The notes under the pieces are model-generated. The model was not told the origin of the DNA. It saw only the letters and a list, made by a program, of their open reading frames with translations, and did no database searches. From WHSM01 sp036375165 (lineage in GTDB: Bacteria; Actinomycetota; Actinomycetes; Mycobacteriales; Micromonosporaceae), in assembly GCA_036375165.1 (NCBI GenBank), contig DASUSI010000035.1, positions 1 to 64,000 on the forward strand: DNA of 64,000 nt, given 5' to 3'. This document shows, piece by piece, positions 25,057-32,409 of the stretch. Position numbers and translations under genes: made by a program. Numbering within the stretch: position 1 is the stretch's first letter; every line of letters starts with the position of its first letter.

Positions 25057-25890
25057 ATGCAACTTTTGAGAGCGGGAGCGGTCTCAGGGCTCGCCGCGAT
25101 GGCTGGACTGGCGATCTCCGCTCCAGCGTTGGCCGCAGAGACATCCCAGAACTCCTCGGTGTACGTGGTGCACGGCATTCCCGACCAGGCCGTGGACGTG
25201 TACGTCAACGGCGAGAAGGCGCTGTCCGACTTCGCTCCGACGAAGGTGGCCGGGCCGCTGGACCTGCCCGCCGGCTCGTACGACATCGTGCTGACCAAGC
25301 CCGGTGCCGACCCGGCGGCGTCTCCGCTGCTCAAGGTGGACGACGCCGCTGTGCCGGGTGGCGAGAACCTCAGCCTGGTGGCACACCTGAGCGCTGTCGG
25401 CGCGCCGACGCTGACCCCGTTCGTCAACGACACCAGCAACGTTGACGCCGGGCAGGCACGGCTGATTGTGCGGCACACGGCGGCCGCCCCGGCGGTTGAC
25501 GTGAGAGCCGGTGGCGAGCCCGTGTTCCAGGACCTCGCCAACCCGAAGGAGGCCAAGGCTGACATCGCGGCCGGCACGGTCGACGCCGACGTGGTACTCG
25601 CCGGAACCGACGACGTCGTGCTCGGACCCACCGAGCTGAAGCCAGCGGAAGGCACGGCGACGATCGTGTACGCGATCGGCTCCGCCGAGAGTGACAGCCT
25701 CGCCGTGACGTCACAGGTCATTGCCGGCCTGCACAGCGCCCCCTCGGGCGTGCCGGCCGGTTCCGGTGGACTCGCTGACACCGGACCGCCGGTCTGGTGG
25801 TACGGACTGCTCGCCGGAAGCGTGATGGTGCTGCTGATCGGTGTCGGCTCCGTGATCTCGCGCCGTACCACGCGGGTGTCGCGGCAGTGA
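25057..25890 (+). CDS. DUF4397 surface protein with LADTG sorting signal (cassette 1)
   Basis: 277 residues. Sec signal peptide at 1-26 (LRAGAVSGLAAMAGLAISAPALAA). Two tandem DUF4397-like beta domains follow: about 30-125 (SVYVVHGIPDQAVDVYVNG) and about 128-225 (ARLIVRHTAAAPAVDVRAG). After a Gly/Pro linker comes LADTG (239-243), a hydrophobic helix and the basic tail SRRTTRVSRQ, which together form a cell-wall sorting signal. Start 25057 is preferred over 25030 because AGAGGA precedes it and the paralogue starts equivalently. Its stop overlaps the sortase start. It is probably the substrate displayed by the adjacent sortase. Confidence 0.88.
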   Translation: MQLLRAGAVSGLAAMAGLAISAPALAAETSQNSSVYVVHGIPDQAVDVYVNGEKALSDFAPTKVAGPLDLPAGSYDIVLTKPGADPAASPLLKVDDAAVPGGENLSLVAHLSAVGAPTLTPFVNDTSNVDAGQARLIVRHTAAAPAVDVRAGGEPVFQDLANPKEAKADIAAGTVDADVVLAGTDDVVLGPTELKPAEGTATIVYAIGSAESDSLAVTSQVIAGLHSAPSGVPAGSGGLADTGPPVWWYGLLAGSVMVLLIGVGSVISRRTTRVSRQ

Positions 25891-26579
25891 CCCCGAAGTG
25901 GGATGCCGGCGTGCCTGGAAGGGCACGCCGGCATCGGCGGCTCTGGAATCCCGGGGTGGTCGCGCTGGGGCTCGCGTTACTGGCGGTGACCGCCCTCACC
26001 GGTTGGCAGGCCACCCGTGGGGTCGAGGAGTTCGGCGCACCTCCGGTGTCCGCTGCCCTGGATCCGGCACCCGGCTCGTCCGGCGAGGCGGCCATCCCGA
26101 TCAGGTCCGGAGGGTTCACGACACCGACCACCGCGCCCGTCCGCCTGTCGATCCCGACCGTTCGGATCGACGCCGCCGTCAGGCCGGTCGGAGTCGACCC
26201 GAAGACCGGCGAGCTGGCGGTCCCGGCCTCGGTGTCCTCGGTCGGCTGGTACCGGTACGGGCCCGGTATGGCCGCGAACGCCGGGTCGCTGGTGATCGCC
26301 GGCCACGTCGACGGAGCGGATCAGGGCGTGGGCGCGCTGTTCCGGCTCTCCGAGATCCGCTCCGGGGCCCGAATCAGCGTCCAAGGGGCGGACGGTTCGG
26401 TGCGTGGCTTCCGCGTGGTGTCCCGGGAGGCGTTTCGCAAGTCCGAGGTGCCATACGACCGGCTGTTCGACCGGAACGGACCGCCGCGGCTGACCCTCGT
26501 CACCTGCGGCGGCAGCTTCGACCGGAGAACCGGCAGCTACCGCGACAACGTCGTGGTGACCGCGGTGCCGGTCGGGTAG
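25887..26579 (+). CDS. Class F sortase (cassette 1)
   Basis: 230 residues. N-terminal transmembrane anchor (about 19-37, WNPGVVALGLALLAVTALTGW), a variable linker, then a compact class F sortase domain beginning VRLSIPTVRIDAAVRPVG. The triad is intact: His in VIAGHVDG, Cys in LTLVTCGGSFD, Arg in SYRDNVVVTAVPVG. Sortases cleave LPxTG-like signals and join the protein to the cell surface. The GTG start overlaps the DUF4397 stop (GTGA). A 13-bp hairpin lies 16-47 nt inside the gene. The frame is open 30 codons upstream inside the DUF4397 gene, but the coupled GTG fits both paralogues. Confidence 0.9.
   Translation: MTPKWDAGVPGRARRHRRLWNPGVVALGLALLAVTALTGWQATRGVEEFGAPPVSAALDPAPGSSGEAAIPIRSGGFTTPTTAPVRLSIPTVRIDAAVRPVGVDPKTGELAVPASVSSVGWYRYGPGMAANAGSLVIAGHVDGADQGVGALFRLSEIRSGARISVQGADGSVRGFRVVSREAFRKSEVPYDRLFDRNGPPRLTLVTCGGSFDRRTGSYRDNVVVTAVPVG
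25903..25934 (+). promoter_or_regulatory. Inverted repeat inside the sortase start region (cassette 1)
   Basis: ATGCCGGCGTGCC (25903-25915), loop TGGAAG, then the exact complement (25922-25934): a 13-bp perfect stem starting 16 nt after the first base of the sortase start codon. It has a terminator-like shape without a U tract, and its placement within a coupled operon suggests attenuation of sortase expression relative to its substrate, or mRNA stability control. An equivalent stem of different sequence lies in cassette 2. Confidence 0.7.
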
Positions 26580-26600
26580 TGGGGCATCCCGCTGCCGGCT

Positions 26601-26616
26601 GGCACCGGCCGGTGCC
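26601..26616 (+). terminator. Palindrome after sortase 1, possible terminator
   Basis: The 16-bp perfect palindrome GGCACCGGCCGGTGCC sits 22 nt after the sortase stop in a GC-rich stretch. It could end the cassette 1 transcript; it has no spacer loop or U tract, so this is tentative. Confidence 0.4.
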
Positions 26617-26935
26617 GCCCGGCCGTACGCCGCGACGGGCCCAGCCAGGCTCGGCCGACGCTCTCACACTGCCGCTTCCGGTGGCCGACAGGCCATGATT
26701 CGGCGGGTCGATCCGTGCCGCCTGGCCAAATCGGCGTAGCGACTGATACGTCGGCTGCCCGAAGACCCCGCCCCGGCACCCCACATACCGTCGTCGCAAG
26801 GCCTCCAGTCCTTCGTTCAGGCGTCTGATCAGTCTGATCAGCCGTGTTCGTCCACCTGAAGCTGCCTGCCGCTTTTCGACCGGTCGACGCGCAGGCCTTG
26901 GTGCGGGCGTGCGAGAAGATCAGCGCAACCGGCCT

Positions 26936-26943
26936 CAACTTGC
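26936..26943 (+). promoter_or_regulatory. Candidate ECF -35 element before cassette 2
   Basis: CAACTTGC, identical to the octamer upstream of cassette 1, 55 nt before the ATG at 26998. The downstream sequence differs and no matching -10 is obvious. Confidence 0.25.
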
Positions 26944-26997
26944 TGCGCCATACGGGTTCAGACACTGAATCTCATTCCTTATGAGAAAGGTGAAACG

Positions 26998-27831
26998 ATG
27001 CAACCTCTCAGACTCGGACTCGTCGGAGGAATCGTCGCAGCCACCGGGCTGGGTATTGCCGCTCCTGCCGTAGCCGTTGAGAGCTCCGCTGCCCGGAACT
27101 CCAGCGTCTACGTGGTGCACGGCATCCCCGGCCAGCCCGTCGACGTGTACGTCAACGGGGAGAAGACGTTGACCGACTTCGCGCCCGCCAAGGTCGCCGG
27201 ACCGTTGGACCTGCCCGCCGGCTCGTACGACATCGTGCTGACCAAGCCCGGCGAGGACCCGGAGTCGGCGCCTCTGCTCGAGGTGGACGACGCGGAGGTC
27301 CCCGGCGGTGCGAACCTCAGCCTGGTCGCACACCTGAACGCGGATGGAGAGCCCACGCTGACTCCCTTCGTGAACGATGTCAGCAAGGTCGCAGCCGGCC
27401 AGGCGCGGCTGATCGTGCGACACACCGCCGCCGCTCCGGCGGTTGATGTGAGGGCCGGCGGCGAGCCGGTGTTCCGTGACCTCACGAACCCGAATGAGGC
27501 CAAAGCTGACGTTCCGGCCGGAACTCTGAACGTCGACGTGGTACTCGCCGGCACTGATGACGTCGTGCTCGGGCCGACCGATCTGACCCTGGCCGAAGGC
27601 ACGGTCACGATCGTGTACGCCATCGGCTCCGCGGAGGATGACACCCTCGCGATCACTTCTCAGGTGATCAGGGGCCTGGACAGCGCACCCGACGGCGTGC
27701 CGGCCGGCACCGGTGGCCTCGCCGACCCAGGACTGCCCACCTGGTGGTACGGACTGCTCGCCGGCAGTGTGCTGGTACTGCTCGCCGGGATCGCTCTGGG
27801 GGTGTCGCGCCGGACGATGTCAAGGCTGTGA
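26998..27831 (+). CDS. DUF4397 surface protein with altered LADPG signal (cassette 2)
   Basis: 277 residues, paralogue of the cassette 1 protein: signal peptide 1-27, two DUF4397-like domains (SVYVVHGIPGQPVDVYVNG; ARLIVRHTAAAPAVDVRAG), then LADPG (241-245), a hydrophobic helix and SRRTMSRL. The sorting motif has Pro where copy 1 has Thr. Sortases cleave between Thr and Gly, so this protein may be a poor or non-substrate and may stay anchored by its helix. The ATG has GAAAGGTG about 6 nt upstream. It overlaps the next gene by 4 bp. Confidence 0.88.
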   Translation: MQPLRLGLVGGIVAATGLGIAAPAVAVESSAARNSSVYVVHGIPGQPVDVYVNGEKTLTDFAPAKVAGPLDLPAGSYDIVLTKPGEDPESAPLLEVDDAEVPGGANLSLVAHLNADGEPTLTPFVNDVSKVAAGQARLIVRHTAAAPAVDVRAGGEPVFRDLTNPNEAKADVPAGTLNVDVVLAGTDDVVLGPTDLTLAEGTVTIVYAIGSAEDDTLAITSQVIRGLDSAPDGVPAGTGGLADPGLPTWWYGLLAGSVLVLLAGIALGVSRRTMSRL

Positions 27832-28574
27832 GGCCGGTCAACGACGTCGGCGTACCGACCGCGGCACGCCGACGTCGGTACGGCTGGTACCCCGGGGTCA
27901 TCGCACTGGGGCTGGCACTTCTCGCGATCACCGTCCTCACCGGTTGGCGGATGACCCGGGGGGTGGAGGAGTTCGGCATGCCGCCGACCTCCAGCGGTGT
28001 CGCACCCAGCCCGAGCGAGCCGGTACCCGATCCCACGTTCCGAATCGGCCCCGGGGCGTCGACCGAGACCGGGGGACCGCCCCTGGTCCCGGTCCAACCC
28101 GGAGGACCACCCGCTGTCAGCACCGTCGCGCCGGTCCGCCTGTCGATCCCCACAGTTCGGCTCAACGCCCCGGTCAAGCCGGTCGGGATCGACCCCGACA
28201 CACGTGAACTGGCGGTGCCGGAGGCACGATCCACGGTCGGTTGGTACCGGTACGGGCCCGGCATGGACGCGGACAGCGGCTCACTCGTGATTGCCGGCCA
28301 TGTCGACAGCCTCACCCAGGGACCGGGCCCGTTCTTCCGGCTCGCAGAAGTCGGTGCGGGAGCCCGGATCAGCGTCCGCGCGACGGACGGGTCAGTGCGC
28401 GGTTTCCGGGTGGTGTCCCGGGAGGTGTTCCGCAAGTCGAAGGCGCCCTACGACCGGTTGTTCGCGCGGGACGGGCCGTTCCGCCTGACACTCGTCACCT
28501 GCGGTGGTGGCTTCGACCGGAAAACCGGCAGCTACCGCGACAACGTCGTGGTGACCGCCGTGCCCGTCGGGTAA
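27828..28574 (+). CDS. Class F sortase (cassette 2)
   Basis: 248 residues. Membrane anchor at about 20-40 (YPGVIALGLALLAITVLTGW), a longer Pro/Gly/Thr linker than copy 1, and the sortase domain from VRLSIPTVRLNAPVKPVG. The triad is intact: His in VIAGHVDS, Cys in LTLVTCGGGFD, Arg in SYRDNVVVTAVPVG. The GTG overlaps the DUF4397 stop. An inverted repeat lies 14-49 nt inside the gene. It converges on the protein kinase gene 24 nt downstream. Confidence 0.9.
   Translation: MRPVNDVGVPTAARRRRYGWYPGVIALGLALLAITVLTGWRMTRGVEEFGMPPTSSGVAPSPSEPVPDPTFRIGPGASTETGGPPLVPVQPGGPPAVSTVAPVRLSIPTVRLNAPVKPVGIDPDTRELAVPEARSTVGWYRYGPGMDADSGSLVIAGHVDSLTQGPGPFFRLAEVGAGARISVRATDGSVRGFRVVSREVFRKSKAPYDRLFARDGPFRLTLVTCGGGFDRKTGSYRDNVVVTAVPVG
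27842..27877 (+). promoter_or_regulatory. Inverted repeat inside the sortase start region (cassette 2)
   Basis: CGACGTCGGCGT (27842-27853) and its exact complement ACGCCGACGTCG (27866-27877) around a 12-nt loop: a 12-bp stem beginning 14 nt after the start of the GTG. Position matches the stem of cassette 1 while the paired bases differ, with pairing maintained on both sides. Confidence 0.7.
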
Positions 28575-28597
28575 GGGGCCCCCGGGGTCCCGGTGAC

Positions 28598-30454
28598 TCA
28601 GCTGACCCAGATGGTGACCGTGCCTCCCTCGTCGGTGGTGTCTCCACCGGACGGGCTCTGCTGTCGGACGATGTCGTCGCCATAGGGGAAGTCCAGAAGG
28701 TTCACCTTGAACCCCGCCTCCTCCAGGATCCGGACCGCTTCGTCCCGGTGCTTGCCTTCCACCTCGGGAACCTCGACCTGCGGCGCGCCGGTGCTGACCA
28801 CCAGGGTCACGGTGCGGCCCTCCCCAACACCGGTGCCCGGCTTTGGATCCTGACTGATCACGTGGTCGGCTGCCACGTCCTTGCTGGCAGCGGTCTTCAC
28901 CGCGACCGTGAGCCCGTCGTCCTCCAGTTCCGCCCGGGCGTCGTCGATGTGCTCGCCACGCACGTCGGGCACGGTGATGGGGGCCTCCCCTTTGCTCACC
29001 ACCAGGGTCACCACGTGGTCACGCCGCACCACGGTGCCCGGGCGCGGCTTCACCGAGATCACGTAGCCTCTCGCAACCGAGTCGCTGTAACGGTCAGTCC
29101 GCTTGTGGTCGAGCTTGCGCCTTTCGAGCTCGTCAACGGCTTCCTCGAAGCTCTTGCCGGCCAGGTTCGGGACCTCGTGCCGCTCCGGTCCGAGCGAGAG
29201 CACCAGTCCGATGGTGCCGCCCTTGACGATCCGGGTACGGGGCGCCGGGTCCTGTTCGAGCACCACATCCTTGCGTACCGTCTCGTGGTACTTGCCCTCG
29301 CGGTACTCGATGGCGAAGCCGAGACGTTGCACGGTCGCCTCCGCCTCGGCCTTGTCCATTCGCAGCAGCGACGGTGCGGTGGTGTAGCGGCCGGCTCCTA
29401 GCCACCAGCCCCCGAATGCGGCGACCAACCCGAGAGTCGCCACCATCGCCGCGATCACCATGCTGGTACGCCGCCGAGGGGCCGGGTTGCCCGGGATCGC
29501 GAGGTACTCGTCCGGTTCCAGGTACGAGGTTGTCGCCTGGTGTACCGGCACCGCGGCGTGACCTACCGTGCGGGGCAACGGCCGGGTGGCCCGCGCTTCG
29601 TCGCCGAGTCCGATGTCCTCGCTGACCTTACGGAGTTCTGCCAGGAACCCACTCGCGTCCGGAGGGCGGGCGGCGGGGTCACGTCGGGTCGCCCGCACCA
29701 CCAGGGCGTCCAGCGGCACGGGCAGACCGGGCAGATAGCGGGACGGCGGCGGCGCGTCCTGCTCGACGTGCTGGTACGCGACGTCAACGGTGCGTTCCCC
29801 GAGATAGGGCACCCGCCCGGTGAGCATCTCGAACAGCACGATGCCCGCTGAGTAGACGTCGGAGCGGGGATCCGCACGGCCCTCGGTGACCAGTTCCGGA
29901 GCCACGTACGCCACGGTTGCCATCAGCTGGCCGTCGGTGTCCTCAGTGCTCGCCTCGACCGCCTGGGCCAGTCCGAAGTCTGCCACCTTGACCGTGCCGT
30001 CGTCGCTGATCAGTACGTTCTCCGGTTTCACGTCACGGTGCACCAGCCCGGCACGGTGGGCCGCCGCGACCGCGGACAGCAGCGCCTCGCCCACCGCGAG
30101 GACCTCTGACACCGGGAGCCGGCCACGGCGTGCCAACTCGTCGCGCAGGGTGTGGCCGGGAACGTACTCCATCACCAGGTATGGCAGTCCCTGGTGGTCC
30201 CCGGTGTCGTACACCGCGACCACGTTGGGATGGCTGAGCCGGGCGATGGTCTTGGCTTCCCGGTCGAACCGGCGCAGGAAGTGGCTGTCTCCAGCGTGGA
30301 CCGGCCGGATCACCTTGACCGCGACGGCTCGCTCCAGCCGTTCGTCGACGGCCTGGTAGACGGTTGCCATGCCGCCACGCGCGATCCGACCCCGGATTCG
30401 GTAACGCCCTTCCAGGAGTGCGCCCAGCAGCGGGTCGGCCACGGTCGTGTCCAT
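28598..30454 (-). CDS. Membrane Ser/Thr protein kinase with four PASTA domains (PknL-like)
   Basis: 618 residues. Kinase domain about 14-275: GRIARGGMATVYQA, Lys in VAVKVIRP, catalytic loop HRDVKPENVLI, DFGLAQA, activation-segment end YVAPELVTEGRADPRSDVYS. One transmembrane helix lies near 331-353 (VIAAMVATLGLVAAFGGWWLG), followed by four extracellular PASTA repeats, which in relatives bind muropeptides or lipid II. Start 30454 is supported by a -10 box TACACT 7 nt upstream (leaderless). Its neighbour, the Rv2175c-like gene, encodes the known substrate of M. tuberculosis PknL, so this is likely the PknL counterpart. Confidence 0.92.
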   Translation of the reverse strand: MDTTVADPLLGALLEGRYRIRGRIARGGMATVYQAVDERLERAVAVKVIRPVHAGDSHFLRRFDREAKTIARLSHPNVVAVYDTGDHQGLPYLVMEYVPGHTLRDELARRGRLPVSEVLAVGEALLSAVAAAHRAGLVHRDVKPENVLISDDGTVKVADFGLAQAVEASTEDTDGQLMATVAYVAPELVTEGRADPRSDVYSAGIVLFEMLTGRVPYLGERTVDVAYQHVEQDAPPPSRYLPGLPVPLDALVVRATRRDPAARPPDASGFLAELRKVSEDIGLGDEARATRPLPRTVGHAAVPVHQATTSYLEPDEYLAIPGNPAPRRRTSMVIAAMVATLGLVAAFGGWWLGAGRYTTAPSLLRMDKAEAEATVQRLGFAIEYREGKYHETVRKDVVLEQDPAPRTRIVKGGTIGLVLSLGPERHEVPNLAGKSFEEAVDELERRKLDHKRTDRYSDSVARGYVISVKPRPGTVVRRDHVVTLVVSKGEAPITVPDVRGEHIDDARAELEDDGLTVAVKTAASKDVAADHVISQDPKPGTGVGEGRTVTLVVSTGAPQVEVPEVEGKHRDEAVRILEEAGFKVNLLDFPYGDDIVRQQSPSGGDTTDEGGTVTIWVS

Positions 30455-30461
30455 CGATTGG

Positions 30462-30467
30462 AGTGTA
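30462..30467 (-). promoter_or_regulatory. -10 box of the kinase gene, leaderless transcript predicted
   Basis: On the minus strand TACACT ends 7 nt before the kinase ATG at 30454. No Shine-Dalgarno sequence lies between, as for proC, the DAHP synthase gene and metF. Confidence 0.5.
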
Positions 30468-30568
30468 CGGGGGCGGGCCACGCCGAATGGCGCATGTGGC
30501 CTGGAAGCTCCATATCAGGGGTTACCGGAGCTACCGTGGCCGATGCCGTGCCTGGGCGGTGGAGCCGA

Positions 30569-31087
30569 TCAGGGCGGGGACGCCGTGCCCGACGGGAGCG
30601 GTGACCCGGATCCACTTGGTGCGGGCGAGGGCGTCGGCGTTGGCGGCACCCGGGGAGGTGACGTGGTCCGTGCCGGGCTGCTACGCGGCGGTGTGGTCGG
30701 GGTGGTCGCCGACGAGCGTCGCGGTGAAGGCCCGGGTAGCCGGGTCGGCGAGGCACCGGTGACCGGTGAGATGCTGGCGGCACCGGTGGCCCCGGCGATT
30801 CCGGGAAGCCGGGGGGTGTGCGAGGTACCTGGGGTCGGGGTGTCGGACCCGTCTGTCATTAGCGGTGGGCCGGCTGGCGGGTCACGATCGGAATCCGTCA
30901 GATCCCACGTGCCGACGCCACTCACGAGGAGCGCGGTGAGGATGCCCACCGCCAGCAGCAACCGGCGGACCGGGCGGTCCTTCCCAGCTGTCACGGGTAG
31001 TCGGATGCCGTGGTGGATGGACATGTCGTAGCGGATCGACCGGAGGGCTCCTGCCACCTCCCGGCGCAGCGCCTGCCAGGGGCTCAC
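30569..31087 (-). CDS. Single-helix membrane protein with Ser/Thr/Pro-rich exterior
   Basis: 172 residues. A short cytoplasmic start (MSPWQALRREVAGALRSIRYDM) is followed by one transmembrane helix (about 43-61, LLLAVGILTALLVSGVGTW) and about 110 residues very rich in Pro, Ser and Thr. The N-terminal motif recurs, from memory, in small conserved proteins of Micromonospora. It lies upstream of the PASTA kinase on the same strand and could be a kinase or cell-envelope partner. Low-complexity composition in GC-rich DNA means part of the tail might not be coding. Confidence 0.55.
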   Translation of the reverse strand: MSPWQALRREVAGALRSIRYDMSIHHGIRLPVTAGKDRPVRRLLLAVGILTALLVSGVGTWDLTDSDRDPPAGPPLMTDGSDTPTPGTSHTPRLPGIAGATGAASISPVTGASPTRLPGPSPRRSSATTPTTPPRSSPARTTSPPRVPPTPTPSPAPSGSGSPLPSGTASPP

Positions 31088-31138
31088 GAAGGGTTCCCTT
31101 CCGCGGCGAACAGACGGAGTGTGGGCTCGGCTCGACCG

Positions 31139-31939
31139 CTAGTTCATTCCGGGCGGCCCGGATATTCCGGCCAAGCCGATCAACAGCACCGCCTGTAGCG
31201 CGATCAACAGTGCCAGCAGTACCGCTGCTCCGCCCAGATACCGGGGCCAGCGCAGCGGGGATCCGATCGCGCGCAGCGTGGCGGCGAGACCGAGTGACGC
31301 GGCGATGATGGCGAAGCCGAGCGCGATCAGGCCGAGTATCCGCACGTGGAACGCCGGACCCTGGCTCGGGTCGATCTGGATCAGGTAGGGCAGCGACTCC
31401 GGAATCATCCCACCGAGCAGGCCGGTCAGTGCGAAGACGAACCCGGCAAGGGCCAGGGAGGGCGCGGAGAAGATCGACGAGAACAGAGCCGCGTCGTGGT
31501 ACTCGTCGATCCAGTCGTCATCGGCTTCCGGGTCGTCGGCTGATTCGTCGGCGTGCTCCGCGGAGCCGGCGTCGCTCGGGGACTGCTGGTACCCCGCTGC
31601 CGTGTCGTGCCCCGGAGCGGGGTCCCCGGACGGTGGTTGGGGGTCCGGATCTGAGGGCTCCGCGGGGTCGCCCATGGCGGGGGACCCGAATGGCGTGGCG
31701 ACGGTGCGGGCAGCGTCCGTGGCTTCCCCTGCGACCGAGGCTGCACTGGCGACGGAGCCATTGCGAGCAGGCGGTGTCCCGGCAGCGGCTGCCGGGATGT
31801 CAGGGGCGACTGTGTTGGGAATGTTCTGCATTTCAGTAGCCTTCGTCGGTTTCGAAGGCTTTGTTACATCGGCTGCCGGATCCACCACGCCGTTCACCGC
31901 CGTCTCCACCTTCTTGTGACTACCCATCGGCCGCACCAT
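31139..31939 (-). CDS. Membrane protein of unknown function with acidic/Pro-rich N terminus
   Basis: About 266 residues from the ATG at 31939 (ATG at 31927 is an alternative; both lie at the end of an open frame that continues antisense to the next gene). The first 130 residues are Ala/Pro/Asp-rich and disordered; three hydrophobic segments follow (LFSSIFSAPSLALAGFVFALTG, ILGLIALGFAIIAASLGLAATL, LGGAAVLLALLIALQAVLLIGL). No family recognised. It occupies the place where M. tuberculosis has the mannosyltransferase gene mptA but lacks glycosyltransferase features. It is divergent from the Rv2175c-like gene. Confidence 0.65.
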   Translation of the reverse strand: MVRPMGSHKKVETAVNGVVDPAADVTKPSKPTKATEMQNIPNTVAPDIPAAAAGTPPARNGSVASAASVAGEATDAARTVATPFGSPAMGDPAEPSDPDPQPPSGDPAPGHDTAAGYQQSPSDAGSAEHADESADDPEADDDWIDEYHDAALFSSIFSAPSLALAGFVFALTGLLGGMIPESLPYLIQIDPSQGPAFHVRILGLIALGFAIIAASLGLAATLRAIGSPLRWPRYLGGAAVLLALLIALQAVLLIGLAGISGPPGMN

Positions 31940-31994
31940 AGACCCTTTGGGAGACCGGTGGTGTGCGTGCCCCCTGGCATGGCAGGGTGAGGGC

Positions 31995-32348
31995 GTGACC
32001 GAGACACAACCGGCAGATCGCTCGGCCAGCTGGCTCAGCCTCGCCGACGTCGCCGAGCGGCTCGACGTTCCGCTCACCCGGGTGCGGCAGATGATCCGGG
32101 ATGGTTGCCTTCTCGGGGTGAAGCGGAACGGCGTCACCCAGGTACCCGGAGAACTGGTCGCCAATGACAACGTGCTCAAGCATCTTCCCGGGGTATTGAC
32201 CCTGTTGCGCGACGCCGGTTACACCGACGAAGAAGTCCTCGGGTGGCTCTACGCCGAGGACGAGTCGCTACCGGGTGCGCCCGCCCAGGCGTTGGCGGGC
32301 CCGCAGGCGACCGAAGTGAAACGCCGCGCCCAAGCGCTCGGATTCTGA
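31995..32348 (+). CDS. Rv2175c-family DNA-binding protein
   Basis: 117 residues. N-terminal winged helix (WLSLADVAERLDVPLTRVRQMIRDGCLLGVKRNGV) and a C-terminal helical part (LTLLRDAGYTDEEVLGWLYAEDESLPG...KRRAQALGF). In M. tuberculosis the homologue binds DNA and is phosphorylated on an N-terminal Thr by PknL, which stops binding. Here the N terminus VTETQPADRSASW also begins with Thr, and the PASTA kinase is close by. The GTG at 31995 follows GGGTGAGGG. It converges on the polyprenyl synthase gene. Confidence 0.88.
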   Translation: MTETQPADRSASWLSLADVAERLDVPLTRVRQMIRDGCLLGVKRNGVTQVPGELVANDNVLKHLPGVLTLLRDAGYTDEEVLGWLYAEDESLPGAPAQALAGPQATEVKRRAQALGF

Positions 32349-32409
32349 GTCGGGGTCGGATTCTGAGTCGGGGCGCGCGGCGCGGGACCCGGCAGGCGGC
32401 CGGGCGACG

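Larger units (their letters stand above)
26580..26997. other. Intergenic region between the two cassettes
   Basis: 418 bp without a convincing gene. It holds the palindrome GGCACCGGCCGGTGCC (26601-26616), a direct repeat CTGATCAG/CTGATCAG near 26824-26840, and upstream of cassette 2 the octamer CAACTTGC (26936-26943), shared with cassette 1. A short frame near 26845-26985 matches nothing I recognise. Confidence 0.5.
25057..28574 (+). repeat. Tandem duplication of a DUF4397-sortase cassette
   Basis: Two copies of a two-gene unit in the same orientation: 25057-26579 and 26998-28574, separated by 418 bp. The DUF4397 proteins are the same length (277 residues) and agree at most positions. The sortases share the domain but differ in linker length (230 versus 248 residues). 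Both pairs are joined by a GTGA overlap, and both have a hairpin at the same place. The duplication is old enough for clear divergence. Confidence 0.9.
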
